Assembly: GCF_002234675.1 (NCBI RefSeq) | Contig: NC_019868.2 | Span: forward strand, 8,301,447-8,365,446 | Origin: Oryzias latipes | Taxonomy: Eukaryota; Chordata; Actinopteri; Beloniformes; Adrianichthyidae | Length of the DNA: 64,000 nt | Direction of reading: 5' to 3' | In this document: positions 19,320 through 35,400 of the stretch, piece after piece | How the letters are laid out: the number at the start of each line of letters is the position of its first letter | Position numbering within the stretch: the first letter of the stretch is position 1 | Made by a program: the position numbers and the translations under genes | The notes under the pieces: generated by a model | What the model saw: the letters and a program-made list of their open reading frames with translations, nothing else | What the model was told of the DNA's origin: nothing | The model's database searches: none

Positions 19320-22102
19320 TCAACCCAGATGGATCTACACTGGGACAAAAAAACAAACAAACAGAAAACTTAAGAAGAGTGCAGCAAACAGAAGGCTCTT
19401 ACAATCACAGCCATTGCCCCCACAGCTCCACTCATGATCAGTGTGCGGTTGGTGTGTTTCCTGCATATCAAGTATAGAATGGAATATTTAAATTCCCCTT
19501 CAACCATATTTTCAAAGAAGGAAACGGAACACTGACCTGTTGTTCATAGAGTCAGAGCAACAGTGCTGTGTCAGATGAGATTAAAGATCTGAGGAGAGAT
19601 GAGCAGACATGCAGTTTTTGCACTTATCAGTTAGTGATTAGCCGAAATTTGCATTTAAAGTCAGCGGTCTAACGTCAGGATTGTCCTGCGATTCCATCAT
19701 TTCCTTTAGTAGGAGATCTTTTTCCCTCAGCCATCTTGTGACTTAAATAAAATTAGAAATCATGCAGTAAAATACATTAATAACTTATCTGTGATATATT
19801 ACACTACATTTTATTGCTTGATTTCAAATATTTTCCCGACGCTCACATGGAATTACATGAGATCCAGTTTCAGGGATTTGAAAAAGTGTAGTTAGTGGTA
19901 CAGGCTCCTGTACTTTCAGTGCAGACACAATACAAACAGGGATCATGACTTGGAAAACTTCACAATCTTCCTTTTCTCTGTCGCACAATCACTCAGACAC
20001 AAGACTACTTTTAAACAGATCATAAAACAGTCTGCAAATAAAGGAGGTTCTCATTTGGGACTGTGCTTTGTGTCATGGTTTTAGCACCTCGCCAGTGTTG
20101 AAATGAAACCAGCACGCTCAAAACAAAAAAAGCTCCATAACTATGAGTCATTCTGACTGTGAAGGTGAGACTGCTGTTGCTGAGCTGGTCATCGATCTAG
20201 GCACTTGAATAGGAAAACACGGAAACGGAGCACAGATGAATGACCATCTGTCTTCAAAATGATACCACATATGGTACAAGAGGAAAACACTAAACACCCA
20301 TCCATCCACTTCTGAACCTGCTGAATTCCTCTTAGGGTTACGGGGTTGCTGGAGCCTATCTCAGCTACTGTTCAGTAAAGGCGGGGTACACCCTGGGCAG
20401 ATTGCCAGTCTGTCTAAACACCTAAGTGAGATATAGGACGCTCCATCTTAAAGACGGTTAATTTAATTTGATTGGTTTGAGTTGACCGTTTCTGTCGTGT
20501 ACAGCAGAAGTTTAAATGTCAGTATCTGGTCAAACTCCTCTTTATCAAACGCCTGAAAGCTCAGAGTCCATAAGCCTGTGTCAGATATTTTTGCTCTACA
20601 GCTCAGCCTATTTTAAGCCGTTAAGTACTTCCTTTTATTTTCTGAAGTGTAACAGTAACATGCCAGAAACTTCTGTACCTCCCTGCTAACCAAGAGTGTC
20701 ACATTTCTTAACATGAGGGTGACACTACTTATAAAGTCTGTTGGTGTTCCCTTTTCTGCCAAGTATTGTTTTCTCATTCCTCATTTGCCATCTTTGTCAG
20801 TTGTGACAGTCCCAAGACTCTGCAGAAAAGCCTTGAACGTGCGTGCTTAGACTGTGGCGGCCTAAAAGACATTTGCTTGTTAGCCGTTTTCTGAAGCGAG
20901 TTGACTCACAGAGGCTGACACAGGCAAACCCATGGGGAAGTTGCATCAAGGTTGTGCTGTGTTGTTTTTTGTGGGGGGCTGAAAACGTTACAAGCCCTGC
21001 TACATTTCTATCTGAGATTGTCCTGAAATGTGTTGCACAGTCAGGTATGCCTTTCTTGTACAACAGTGCAGGGTTTGTTTACCATCCCACTATGTGACAC
21101 AATGAACAAATTCATACACAAATACTGTTTGAGTAGCATAAAAGAATGTGAATCAATGTAAATACACGTCTATGCCTCTTTTTTACACAGATACATGGAA
21201 AACACTATCCGAAAACCCTTTGCCACACAGGAACCCATCAAGATGCTGTCTTTCCTGATGTTTCCTGACAGATTAGTTGTGTATGTGTGAGTGTGTTAGT
21301 GTGCGGGTATAGACGGTAGAAGCAACAAGAGAGAAAAACCTGTCAAGTCATATTTTAACCACAAAGAATGCTGTCACTTATTTCACTTTATCACAGCAGT
21401 TAAAAGCCGATGTGTTCAGTGAGTCATGTGACAGGGAGTCTTGACTGCATAAGATCAAAAGTTTTTTTAGACAGTTATCAGACACGGGTTTCAAAGCGGG
21501 TGACATATTTAAACCATTATCTGATTTTTATTAGTTAAATAACTTAGAAAAGAACACGCAACAGTGTTAAAAGCGATGCAGCCTTTAAACAAAACAAGCA
21601 TTTTGACACATCGAGGAATGCTATAACGTCCTTAAGATTTTGCAGGCAAGAGAAGTACAAGCTGACAAAAAAAACGTACTTTGTAGATAACTATAATTCA
21701 CGGCAGGCTTTGTCTATGCAGTAAACATAATGAGTGACTAAAAAGCAAACTTTTGCAGCCGGCTTTTGGAACGTCACCACTCACCCAGCAGCCAGAAAGC
21801 GAAAGCATCAGTCGAACAGCTATAGATGCTGAGGTTTGAAGCTCTGACATTAACGTCTGCCTCAGTAGCTCCTAAAATGTGCTTTAGTCTGTGATGCAAG
21901 GCGTTAAAACACACCCACAGAGAGGACTCGACTCCACTTACTTCCCTTTTTTCTTCCTGCTTATTTTCATATCAGCTTTTTTGGACAGTTTGGATGATAA
22001 GGCAAAGCTTGTTAAATGTGCCTTACAGGAACACGCTTGGAAACAGTTACACTTTTAAACTAACAGTTGTTTTGCCATAAATATATACCAGGAAGAGACA
22101 AA

Positions 22103-22136
<34 letters not shown>

Positions 22137-24068
22137 CTTGTGTGGGTAATCTTTAGTTTTTCACTTTGCACCAGTAGATCACCACATTTAGATTTTTGAA
22201 ATAGATAAAAGTCAAGAAACTATTTACAGGGAGGTAGCGTTTCTGACTAAAGAACCTTACACTGTAAAACATTCATCTTAATAAAAATGCAGACAGTCTT
22301 GGTTAACAGTGCGGATAAAAAGCAGATTTGAGTTTTATTTTTGTGGAAGTTGATCACTCATATTCTACTTGAATAAATAAACAGAATGTATCAATGGAAG
22401 CTGAGAGTGGAAAAAGGAAGAAGGTGACGGATATTTGATATGCAAATCCTATCATAAGATCTGGTCATTTCCCTGCTTTAGAAGTAAAGGGAAGGATGTA
22501 TATTTGAGAAAGGGACTCTCACTTCACGTGCATATTGTTAAACCTAAGAATGCAAAATACAACTCATTTTAAACATCAAAAACTACGACTGAGTTTTAGG
22601 GCCAGTCTACAAACAAAATGATTTATTTTTTTAATTAATGACTTTAAAACACGTTCATTTACGAGAAAAAAAGGCATAAATTAACGAGAAAAAAAACACC
22701 AAAGTTGTCTGTTTATTGGGGCAGTGCTTGAAGATGAAAGACGTGGAGCGTTTTGTGAAGCTTTATTTTTGGATAGGTTTAAAAACAAAGAAATTCTGAA
22801 CCTGTTGGCGACTCAAAATCAAATTATTTTTATTTGTAACTATTTTTATTTGGATTTATGATCCTTTTGAGTTCATGTTTTACTTCGAAGCCCATCGAGA
22901 CGACTGTTGTTGTGATTTTGGGCTATACAAATAAAATTGAATTGAATTGAAATTATTGGTTTCCGCCCACATAGACCCAGACTTTCGCCGGTGCTTAGAA
23001 CACGTACTGTTTGGCCTCACCCATGGTCCATCTCATTAAAAAGAACAATTATACATAATTAATCTCATATAATTTTTATGCAAATGGCACATTCATAAAT
23101 CAAAATGTTCAAATCATACCCCTCATTTCTCCAAATTTGTCAATGAGATCAAACAATACATAAACACAATAAAATATTCTGACAATAAGAAAGTGATTAA
23201 AACACTTGATCTGTGCGTCCGTTTAAATGTCTTTGTATAAAATGTAATGATAACACACTGGCTTGTTCTTTTCCCATTGTTGCAGTGCACTGTTTTGTAT
23301 CGGATCGTTGTGTTCAATAAAGTTTATTTTGTGTTGTCCTCCAGTGGCAGGCGCTACCGCTAGGGGGCGGACTGTGCTCGCTGCTCGTGTGTACTTCAGG
23401 AACTGCTTCCGGCTCCGGCCTTCCTCTTTTCCTCATCGCCGGGACGCAACCATGGTATGGAAACACTTCAGCAATAATCTAACATAATCCTCCTCGCAAA
23501 AGCACCTTATTTACGTATTTTTCTTTTAGACGAGAGTTATTTATATAAATTTACGGTACAATGCTAATATTGTCCATTTTAAGGACATTTTATAATGTTG
23601 TAGTAAAGCGGTGTTCACCGCAAAGCGAGTGCAATAAAGCCACCGTTTTAATCTTTCTACTTGCAAGGGGTCGTCTAAAAGAACAAAAAGTATTTGTGTT
23701 TCAAGCACAGGTAGAAACATTAATGTGGCAAACGACATTTAGGTATTTAGATTTCAACCATACATTTCAAAAGCAAGCTATAGACATGCTAACACCTAGC
23801 CTGCCATGCTAGCTAGGCTCTTTGCATTTATACAGAAATGGTCGATGCACCTTTTTATTTGGTATGCAGGTGCCATCACAATTTCAAAGATTTATAGATA
23901 CTATTGGATTAAAGGCAGTTGAAATGCTTAAACACTAGATTTACTTCAGCAGACATTTTTAGGGACGCCGTCTGGTGCCAACTTTGTTTTCTTAAGACTC
24001 TAGAAAACCTCTTGGGGAGTTGATTACAGAGTTCTGTCAAGATTGTCCTTTTTACTTCTGACATTTGA

Positions 24069-24248
<180 letters not shown>

Positions 24249-25102
24249 TAAATTAAAGTAAAAGAGTTCGTGTCCCCTGATAATCCAAAAAGTCTGAACA
24301 CACCCAAGCAGACCCTGGTCTGGGACCAGGTCCACAACTGGGTCTGCTTGCGTTTCACATTGCTTCTCACTGTTTTACCGGACAATCGCTCAACAACACG
24401 CATCTACATACCTTCCTGTGTGAAGTAGCACGTGACAAGTGTACCTGACGTTGATACAGACTTTCAAAATCGGCCAGAGAAAGTTAAAGTTTTAATAAGT
24501 GAACCATTCAGACAAGCATTGCAAAGCACAGGACTTCCATTAGCAGATCTCTCATTGCTTTGCTCCGCCCTCTCATAATTCCTGGCCAATGAGTAAAGAG
24601 ATATTAGGTCAGGTTTTTTTTTTTTGGCTTGTGGTTTTTCGTACATACAAAGCATTTAATGTTTGAGAGAAGATTGCGGCTGGAAAAGAGAAGCACAGCC
24701 GAAAACGTTGGTGCTAGTTTGGCGCTTTCTATTGTTGCAACAAACAAGACTGGAGCTACAAAAGTAGCTCCACCCCAGCTGGTCCATGCCATTTTTCTAT
24801 AGACCTACAACAAAACAGGGGCCCAGAAATGGTTCGGCTTAATGGGTCCATTTTATAATGGGAAACGCTCCTAATAACAGACTGGTCTGGACAGAACCGC
24901 TCAGTGGACACGAAACAGAAGTGTTCTGCACCTTTGATCTGCAGCTAATCTGACTCTCCTCTGCAGGTAAGAGAAGGTATGACAGAAAGCAGAGCGGGTA
25001 CGGTGGTCAAACAAAGCCAATTTTCCGCAAAAAGGTAAGCCCCCCCCCCTTACAGTTCAGGTTTATGGCTTTTATTTTGACATGTGACAAGTATGCTCAT
25101 GA

Positions 25103-25264
<162 letters not shown>

Positions 25265-26255
25265 TAGTGCTCCCTGTAAATAACTTTACGGTACGCTTGA
25301 TTTGTAAAGCTGAATGTTGCATATCCATGTGTTAACTGTAAGGATCAGTGCTTGCTTTAGAATCCTTTGAGCATCATCTTTGTGTGAGGAGACTCAACCT
25401 CTTGAGGTGTTAGTTTTATGACTGCTTCTTACCTTCAAATATTGTTGCACGTCAATGGCTTGATTTGTGAGAGGCGTGTTTATAAAAGTAGGTTTATCAT
25501 CTGAACAGTTTTTTTGTAGAAATTTGAACATTGCTATTTATGACCAGGATTTTCATGCAGTGTCCCTGTGTGCTGGGCTAAACTGTTGGGATTTTGTGCC
25601 ATGAATATTCAGTTTGGATGAACTGTAATGTTTCATGGTTGTCTATTTAAGGAAGCAGAAGAATCTGGCATAATGCTGGGTTGTCTTCAGTATAATTGTT
25701 CAATGGAGTAACTTGACACTAATGTCTTTAATGTGTACTTTTACATGGTGTGTAATATTCTAACCCGTGTCTTTGTGTTCTTTCAGGGCCAGGTCATCCA
25801 GTTCTAAACCTGTCTCATGGACGGATTTGTCACTATTTTCAATAAATGTGTCAAAACAGAACCATTGAATCTTCTGTTCTCTCACTTCTGTTACTTATCA
25901 ACCTTGATTCCGTGTGAAAACAGCTTGTGGTTTATTGATTGAAAATGTAGCATTAATTTCAAGTGTCAATCACAGCATCCAAAGCATTTATAAAAGTATT
26001 CTCTCTAAAGTCCCACTCCGATCATCTTTAAATCTATTCTAAAAGCATTCCCAGCGGTCAGTTTAGGACATAGTTTCTGTAGAGCGGCAGTAGGTCAGTC
26101 CTCTTAAGTTGTGGGTGGGACCACTGGCACGGAGCAACCCCGCTCCCTCATTTCTGAGAGCTCAGAGCAGGAAGCTTATGGCCGCCCAGCATATTTCCAA
26201 TTTTGCAAACATGTTAAAACCAAAATAAAAAATAACTGTTTATGGGAGTGAGTGT

Positions 26256-26454
26256 TTAACCCTTGTGCTATCTTAGATGACCCCACCCTTTGACGTGTTA
26301 TTCCTACCATGATAAAGGTGGAAAGATTTCATGTAATCCATGGACACCAGTGAAGATCACAAATTATTGAAGAAAAAAGGTTCAGAGCACTGTCTAGTGG
26401 GTCTAGATGACCCAACTCCCAATGGTAAAGTGCCTAGGATAGCACAAGGGTTAC
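26256..26454 (+). mobile_element. TTAA-flanked MITE between rpl36a and gla
   Basis: Same termini as the other copies, with a short internal deletion around the CCCTTTGACGTG region. It lies just past the likely 3' end of gla on the opposite strand and directly follows a truncated TTTAAAG-family element. Confidence 0.85.
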
Positions 26455-29400
26455 AGATTTATACATAAGCCAACAAAGAAAAGAGCAAACAATCATTTTT
26501 AGAAGTCCTCAGTCTAGAGAAGGGTGTGCTCCTTTTGAACTGCCGTGTTGTTCCAGTGCAGCTTCCTGAGGTTACTGCTGAGGGGCGTGACCGTCAGCAA
26601 AGTGGTGCCTGTAGGGTTGACGCTCAAAACCAGTTCTTTCTGGTGAGACTGGACTCCCAGCTCCTTGTACTGGGGCAGGATCTGGGTGACGTTGCATTGG
26701 GGGACACAGATCTTCCAGCCGGGGACAGCGCTGATGGGAAACCTCCGCGGCCCGCCGAGCTCCTGCCTGTTCATGATGGCGATGGCGAGGCGGTTCCCAA
26801 ACAGAGGTCTCTCCCAGACGTCAAAGTCCATGAGCTGTAGGGCGACACAGGAAGTTCAGAGAGGCTGCCAGCTGCTGTGAGGAAGGCGCTCGTGTGTGCC
26901 GTCTTCATCACCCACCCGTGCGGTGTGGTATCCCTGCTGGCCCAGTGGGTCCTGATTGATGGCGATGATCATGCGGTTTTGCAGCAGCTCCTTGGATCGA
27001 GGACAAATGTCTCGCAGGTCATTGGACATGAGCAGGGGAGCCGCCATGATGGCCCATAATGCCATTTGAGACTGCTGCTGGTCGTGACTCAGACCAAAGT
27101 TTCCGATGACGAGCTGAAAATATCAAATCTGTATCAGCTCTTCATCTTCAATTAAAGTATGTTATGATCATTTAGGATTTAAAGACCCACTCTGATGAAA
27201 ATGGTGTTTCTGGTGTTATTAACATGCTCTTGTGGCATTTTTCTCATGATGTAGGATATATAAGAAGAAAATTATGATTAAAACTGAATTTCTGAGTCTT
27301 CCTTTATTCAAATTGTTGTGACGAAAAAAATGCTGTATAAAAGTGTATATGTGACTTATAGAATAAACTGGGCGGGGCCACAAGCTCCCTGCTCTGCTCC
27401 ATTCTGATGGATCCACGTGCAGACACTTAGGTCCATTAATGTCTCTTCTTTTCCTCCTTCAAGCTGGAATCTGGATCTAAACTGTACGACTGGATAACTC
27501 CAATATTGCTCGCTGTTTTTGTTGCACCGGTACAATAACCTTTCGGCCTACAACTACCGTTCGGGGTCCTTCGAGTCACACTACGGTGGCCCCACTTGGA
27601 CAAACTACGTAGCGTGGAGATCTGCTCGGGCGCAACATATTTTCCTTTTGCAACATAAAGTTCTTTTCCCTCTTAAGTTGTGTCTGACATTATCCTTTGT
27701 AGTGTTTATGGAGAGATTTTTGCCACAACCCACTTTGTAAAAAGATCTGTGGCTGTTACAATTAACCTGCTGCCCCACAGAGTGACCCGTGTCTCTGAGG
27801 AGAGCAGCTGGAGCCTCGTAAATTTGTGGTCGCAGGCGGGGAAGCTGCTTTGTTATAGTGTTCAGTCCGGAGAAGGGTTCTGACCGCAGTCCGTTCTGGA
27901 ACGCTTTGAAAAAAGATCAAAAGACGATCGGAGTGAGACTTTAAAGTTCAGCTCTTCAATACGTGGTTTACCATGTCGGGGTCATTCCAGCCCCCGGGTC
28001 CAGCTGCAGGTACGATGATCTTCTGATTGGAAGCAGTCCACTCCAAGATGGTCTTGAGGGAGCTCCAGGAGTCAAAGATGTCGTTGAAGTTACGCCAGTG
28101 ATTACAGTATTCCCGAATGGCGGTGTAGTTAGGCTGCAGCACAGAAGAGCAGAGAGAAGTTGAAGCTTTTCATTTGTGTGCTGAATTTAAACCCAAAACT
28201 GCTTCTCTTCTCTCACCTGTTTGATGGCCCATTCGTACAGAGGCCACTCACAGGAGTACAGGATGCTTCTCCCAGTTTTGTTCAGTGCCTTTGACATGTT
28301 CATATAGCCTCGACAGCCAAAAATAATGTCTGGTTATCCAACTGAGATGAGTCGACGCAAATAAACCCTCAGCCAATCTAATGTCCGCTGCAGAAAAAGC
28401 TCACCTTCTGCAATCAGGGTCCTTTCCATGAAGCATCCATCAAACTTGAGCAGGTCCACATCCCAGTCTGCAAACGTCTGAGCATCTGTTTCATAGTAAC
28501 CCAGACTGCCGGGGTATCCAGCGCATGTATTTTTCCCGACATCTGCATAAATTCCTAGTTTCAAACCCTTAGAATGGATCTAACAAAGAAAAAAAAACAT
28601 TTATTTTGATGCAGAACTGCAGCACTTTGGCCAGCAGATGGCAGTGTAGCACAGCTGAAAAACCTCAACCTTGAGGTTAAAGGCTCTGCTCTTCTAGACT
28701 TCCGTCTCTTTAATCTGCATTACTTTGCAAAAATCCCTATTAAAAATGGTTTCTTCCCACCTTTGTTGTAAAGCAATAACACAATGTATGCACAAAGTGT
28801 GTTAAAGGAAAATGTGAGACCTGATTTCACATCTGGTTCTTCCTCCTCATTAGGCTCATACCTGCAGGTCAGCCAGCATGCAAATGAAGTCTGACTACTC
28901 ATTTTTTTCCGCAAGATTTAACTAATATGGCTTCCTTCAACTAAGATAAATTGCAAAAAAAAAAAAACATAAAAATAAAAAACTATATATTTGTATCCAT
29001 CATAAAGTGGTCTTTTAATTAACCCTGCCCCCCCTTGTTGTCATCCACAACTGAGAGCTGTTTACGTGCTCTCCTGCTAGCTTACAGCCCCTCACAACCC
29101 CAACCTAACATTACCAGTGCAACAAAAATGCTGAGCAATAAAGAAACACTCAAAATGCAATTTTAAGCTTAATTTCCTTAAGGAAAGGGCTACTAGAACG
29201 TGTGAAAAACACCAAAAACCAGATTTTGCAGTCAAATTCATCCATTTCTTCAAGGTATAATAAAATCCTCACGTCCTTTTCTTTTCCTGCGTTCATTTAG
29301 CCTCCTCCCTGCTACTTACATAGTCGGCCAGTTTCTTAATGCCTCCTGGGAATCTGTTGGGGTCGGCCTGCAGGCGGCCCTTAGCGTCGCGCTTGTGGGA

Positions 29401-32400
29401 GGGCCAGCAGTCATCAATGCAGACGTACTCATAACCGGCCTCTTTCCATCCCTCCTTCACCATCACATCCGCCATTTGCATGTACAGTTGCTCGCTGCAG
29501 AAGAATGAGGAGCAATTAGAGACAAAGCATGAAAAAAAAAACCCTTCCAATAAAGGAAATCATCAACATCTGAGGATGTTGTCACTAGGAGTGGATAGAA
29601 TAAATGAGAAAAGACACAATGGGATTTGTGTTGAAACAGAAATCCGTATGAAATACAATTAAATGCAGCCTCAGCTAATTAGTTCTTACTTTTTGTGTTG
29701 TAGAAAACTACCCTGAAGTCTGACAAATGAAAAAAAACAACAGAAATTCTCTCTGTGACTTGTGGACACTGCATCCTGCAGGCCAAAAAAGAAAGAGCCC
29801 ATCTGGATTATTTTCAGCTCCCAGTTCAAAAGCCTGAATCTGTCATGGTATGGCAGTGCATCAGTGCACCTACCGTGAGTAACTAGCACATCTGGATAGG
29901 GACCATTAATCCTAAACGACATCCTCAGATTTTGGAGCATCGTACCGCCGAGCAGATGGCGTCTTCCTCTGACGAGGAAATGCCAAATAAAGATCTGCAC
30001 ATGCCATAAAAGTGTGATTTTAGTCTGGGTGCTAAAAGGAGTCTGGACTGTTTTTTTAGAGAATTTAACAAGCAGCTCAAACTAGCGAGACAAGAACAAG
30101 AAAAATAATCAATATTCTACTGATGCACAAATTTGGTTTGCAAATTCATTAGATATGTGCCTTAGTCGTTTTTTGGGCCAAATGGTTTTATGAAGATATT
30201 GTTAGACGTTTTAATTACTTTAAATTATATTTTTGTTGACTTATCTTGGAATTTCCTGCTTAACACAAAATCAATTAAATAAAGTGCTAAATAATGTTTA
30301 TGACTTCTGTCATTTGCAGATAAAGGATATCAGACTGTCATGTTTCCACGATCACTTTAAAGACCCACTGTCGAGCTTTCCATGTTTTTAACATGTTCTT
30401 GTTGCATTTTTCTCATGATGGAGGACGTATATACATAAATTAAGCTTAAAATTGCACCTCTGAGTATTTCTTTATTCCAATTGTTTTGAATCAGGGGCAG
30501 ACAAAAAACATGCTGTTTGAAAAAGGTCGTATTTGTAACATAGAAAATACGTTGGGCATGCCAAAAGCTACCTCCTAGCTAACTACGTCCTTGTTTTCCT
30601 CGTCTGAGCTGGTATCTGGCTCTAAACTGCACGGCCGCATAGCTCAAATATTGCTCACTTTATTTGTTGCACCAGTAGTGTTAGGTTGGAGGTGTGAGGG
30701 GCTGTAAACTAGCGGGAGAGAGTGTCAACAGAGACCTCTTGAGTAACAGGGAAGGGAAGAGGGGGCGGGGTTGCTCCCTGCCAACACTCCCACACACAAC
30801 ACAGAGGTGGAATTTCTAATAAACTCCTGCTGCTCAGCAGGAAAAATGTCACAGAAGATCTTTTTTTTTTTATTTTGCCTAAAAAACACATAATCATAAT
30901 TAAAAGACCACTGCAGGTTTATAAAATAGATCAAAAGATGACCAGAGTCAGTCTTTAATAATCTGGTAACAAACAAATTGCAACACAGACTGAGGAGTTT
31001 TCCTTATATGATAAATCCTGTTCAAAGCTCTATTTCTCCTCAGTAATAAGAGGATGTTATGCATTTTTCAGAAAAAAAGGAAAAAACTTGTAGAAAATGT
31101 CATTCAAATGCCAGCTCTCATGTTTTCCTGATGGAGTATACATGAAGGACAACTGAAGAATCTAATTATCAGATTAATAATCTCAGTGTGCAGCTACTCT
31201 GAGATTTCAACAAGATACACTGTAAGTAAAAATAAAAAATAAAAGTTCATAAAGTGTGAATTCAGTCCATTAAATCAATGGGATCTGATTTTCTGGAACA
31301 TTAGATCTCTGAAGAACAATTTAGGTCAGATTATTCTCAGTTTTCGGGGGTTTTCTGTGATCACGTGACCCGGCTGGGTGCTCTGACCTGATGCAGTTCC
31401 TGGGGTCTGTGTCACAGTCCGTGTTGCAGGTGAACCTCTCCCAGTGCAGCCAGCCCATGGTGGGCTTCAGCGCCAGGCCGTTGTCCAGCGCTTCGGCGGT
31501 GGGACACATCAGACCCACGACCACGAGCAGAGCGCCAAAGCTGGCCATTTTTATGATCCCGGCGGACGGTTCCACTACAAACTACTGATTATTGCCAGCA
31601 CCGGCTTCTTCCTGTTTCACTCTACAGCCCGCCTCCGCGGAATGATTGAGACGGCTTCTGGCCAATAGGATTCAGATGCGTCTGTGGCTAGCCAATGAGA
31701 TTCTTTGTAGATCTTTCTGAAGACCAGGAAATGGAATGATGAGGGAGAAGTGTGAGAAGTCAAGTGACAGTACCTGATAAACTGGTTTATCCTTCTTCAT
31801 AGAATATTAAATAATAGTAGTTGGACTTTTTCAGCACAGAAGCGTCATGGTTTCACAGGAGGAGAGCTGAAAGGCCCTTATTTAGATGTCCATGAGAAAA
31901 AAATACAAGACACAGACTGAACACTCTTTTCTTGCAGCACATTGATGATGTTTACCACTACACCACAGCGCCTCCCCAGATGAGCTGTCTATGTCAAATC
32001 AGTCTCAGTCTAGAGAGTGGGACAAAAAAAACAAAACTGAGAAAAACTGTTTTTTGTCAGCCCTTTAGTACAAAAATGGAAATACTCCATAAAGATATAT
32101 TCTCCCAGTGTAGCTACAATAAACCTGCTTTGGTGGATCAGTTGCCTAGCAGCTAATCCAGCCTTGTTGAAACCAAAGAAACCTCAACAGTTTTCCTACA
32201 TTTAATGCATTTTTCATGTAGTCAGTGAAGCAGCACTTTGGGTTCAAAACACTTCCATGTTTCAATACGTTTCTTAAAAAACTATTGGAGAATCCTGTCA
32301 GGTGCTCTGGATGTTTGTGTTTTGTCTTTCGACCGAACCCGAGATTGACAGGAAATGTTCTAATTTACTTCCCTGTTCCCCGAGGAGCCTGGCTTATACA

Positions 32401-35400
32401 GAACCGCCGCACACACTGTGAGCAGCAGCATATCAATGCGTGTGGTGCTACTTCTGACTGTTTAATAGCAGCAGATGCAAGACGCTCATTTGTTTGATGC
32501 TGATGGTAAATGAATTACAGATGGGTGTCTTATTTTAGCATTGAATGGACACCCCCCCCGCCACAAAAACAAATTGATTCTGGTTGTTTCCATTTGTGAA
32601 ATAGACGGAGAAGTTGTCATGCAAAGAGAGGAAAACGTGTTTGCAGTTCTTTGCTTTTGAATGTAAATCAAGGAACTAACTGCTCATTTGTTTTCCACTT
32701 TTTAATTTTGTCAAAGAGGATTTGAAACTTTTAGATATGCTTGTCTGTAAAACCCAACTAGGATCCTCCTCTCTCTACTGCACTGGAGAGCGGTCTAAAC
32801 TAAAGACACACACTGGATTTATAATCTCTGATGCCACTCAATCATTTCTGAGTGGCCTAAATCAGAGACCCCCAACCCCTGGGACAGTGTTTTTATTTGT
32901 AACCTGATCCTGAAGGAAGGTTTAATTTAGAAAATATTTGGAGTTTCTATACCACATCCGACTCATTCTTGATGCAAATCAAGTTGTTCGGTCACATGTT
33001 TAAAATCCATCCGCTACTTCCCTAAACTGGATGTGCCGACTTCAGTATTGAAACCCCTGAGTTAACAAAGTTAGCAAATAACAAACGTATTTGGAAAGTT
33101 CCTTTTAGCAGAAAAGATCCAGAGAGGTAACAGGAGAAGGGCCTTCGACTTCAAAATGACATAAAATCTGCAATTATCAGACAACAACCAGGAGTCTTTA
33201 CTGTGATATAGTACCATAATAATAGAAATGCATAATATTCAGCAACTGGTTGTCTAATATTATTTATTTATTTTTTATTTAACCTTAATTTAACCAGGTA
33301 AGCTATTACGGACATGTTCTTATTTACAACGACTGGAAGCTGGTTTTATGAGGATGCTGCCAAGAAGGTTGTTCAAATGGTGGATTCTTGTTTTTTTATT
33401 ACATTTACAAAATACCAGTTATAGATTTTATTTTGCATTCATCCGTCGCCACTAAAAGTTAGCCAAGGCTGTAGTTGGCATCTGACTTCTTAGTTTCGAC
33501 TTTGATAGTTATGAATCAAGGGGAAAATCTAGATCACATTTTAATGGTTCCTACATGAAATCTAGTGTTCTATTAAGTTCAAACCAGCTGCAGATATTTT
33601 ACAAAGAATGAAGATAAACTATACCCTCAAAAACTAAAGAAAAAAAAAAGAATCAGTTGGCCACTTCCACCTCATGACCGGTATTATCTGACATTACAGC
33701 GGTTTGTGGCCTGATAAAGGTTGGAGATCACCGCCCCAAATAAAACTTAAAGTGGATGGGGTTGTTTTAACCAGAGTTAACTCCACTCAACGTACCGGTA
33801 ATAATGTTTTGAAAAGGGGCATCTGAATGGGGCAAAGTAAGTGTTTAGTTGGCCCCACATGTGTCCCCCTACCTGCCAATTAAAAAAAAAAAAACCAAAA
33901 CAGCTGATCATGAATAATAGAACAGACATAAATAAACACTTAGAATATTTTTTTTACACATATGGGCTTTTTTTCATTAGTGTACATTTGAACTTTTGAA
34001 CTTGGCAGTAAAAGAGAAATTACTATATTTTAAAAAGCAGCTTCCAGTCTTTAAAACAAACCACAGCATTTTGTTCTTTTAGAGTTGGTGTACATTTGGT
34101 TGTGGCAGGTGGAGGCTTGGTCTAAACAAATGTTGTGGTGTGGGTACCGGATGTTCTCGGGTTGCCGGATGTTCTCGGGGTCCTTCAGGGTCCTTCAAAT
34201 GAGTTATATCACTAGAGGAGACATCACGTGGTTCCTCATGGGAGGTGAGCACCGCCATCTTGGTGAGGTCAAGTTTTGAAGACCAAACCACTTTTATAAC
34301 ATTTAATAAAGAGCTCTGTTTTTGCTTTCAATCACTTCATTATATGAAAAGAAGAATGGCTTGAAATTGCTTAGTTTTGTTCAGAAATACAAACTTCACG
34401 AGTACCCCTAACTTAACTAGTATTAGACTACTTAGATTTTTTCTATGTTCCTTTATTTTATTTTACTTATGTTTTTATTTATTTGTGTGTTATGTTCATT
34501 GTTTCTTTTTTTCCCCTCTTTTGTTTATTTTCTATGTCAATATGTTATATTTGGCAATGGTGACTGATCTTCGAGGCAATATTGATTACATCGTTATTGT
34601 TCGTTGTTAACGTTAATGTCATTGTTAATGTATGATACCGCAATTGTCAGTAAAGTTTTAAAAAAAACTTAGCGACGTTAACTCATTGGTCGTGGCAACT
34701 TACAGCCAATCAAATAGTGTGACGTCATCATTGGTCGAAGGACCCTGAAGGACCCCGAGAACATCCGGCAACCCGAGAACATACGGTACCCACAGGGGCT
34801 CTCTTAGACTCACATGATGACAATAAGCCTCTATCCCGTCAGTGGTTGGATGTAAAAAGGGGCATTAATGAACACAAAATATGACCTTTCAGTAAAATGT
34901 CAAGGGTGGCTGTTTCAGCTCAAGACACGATCAGAGGCTAAACTCGGGGGCAAGCCTTATCCAAACAATTTATCAAACGCTGTAGTTCATATCAGAGCCA
35001 GTGAGAAAAGGCTTTGAGGCTCTTAAATGTCAAATTTCAATTTGACTCTCCCCTGCTGCTGATGGATGAGGCCAGTCCAGCTCATGTAAATACGGTTTTC
35101 TCATTGTAAAAATAGCCCATAACGTCGTGATGGAGACCCTTTTTTTTTCCAAAGTGCCTCAAAAAGCGGAGTGCACCAGCATCTTTACAGTGGTTAATTG
35201 AGATTGTTGACAGATTGGATGCTCCTGCTTGCTGTCTAGCTTATACAGCTCCCCAGAGCTTTGACACCAATCCATCATGCGCCTTTCTTCCCTACTGTCA
35301 CATAATTGAAGAGGCTGTCATGGCTGACTTATGCTGGCAACTTTGTTATGAAGCGCACAGGGATAAAATGAAAGGGGAAAGCTTTGTTGTGTTGTGTATC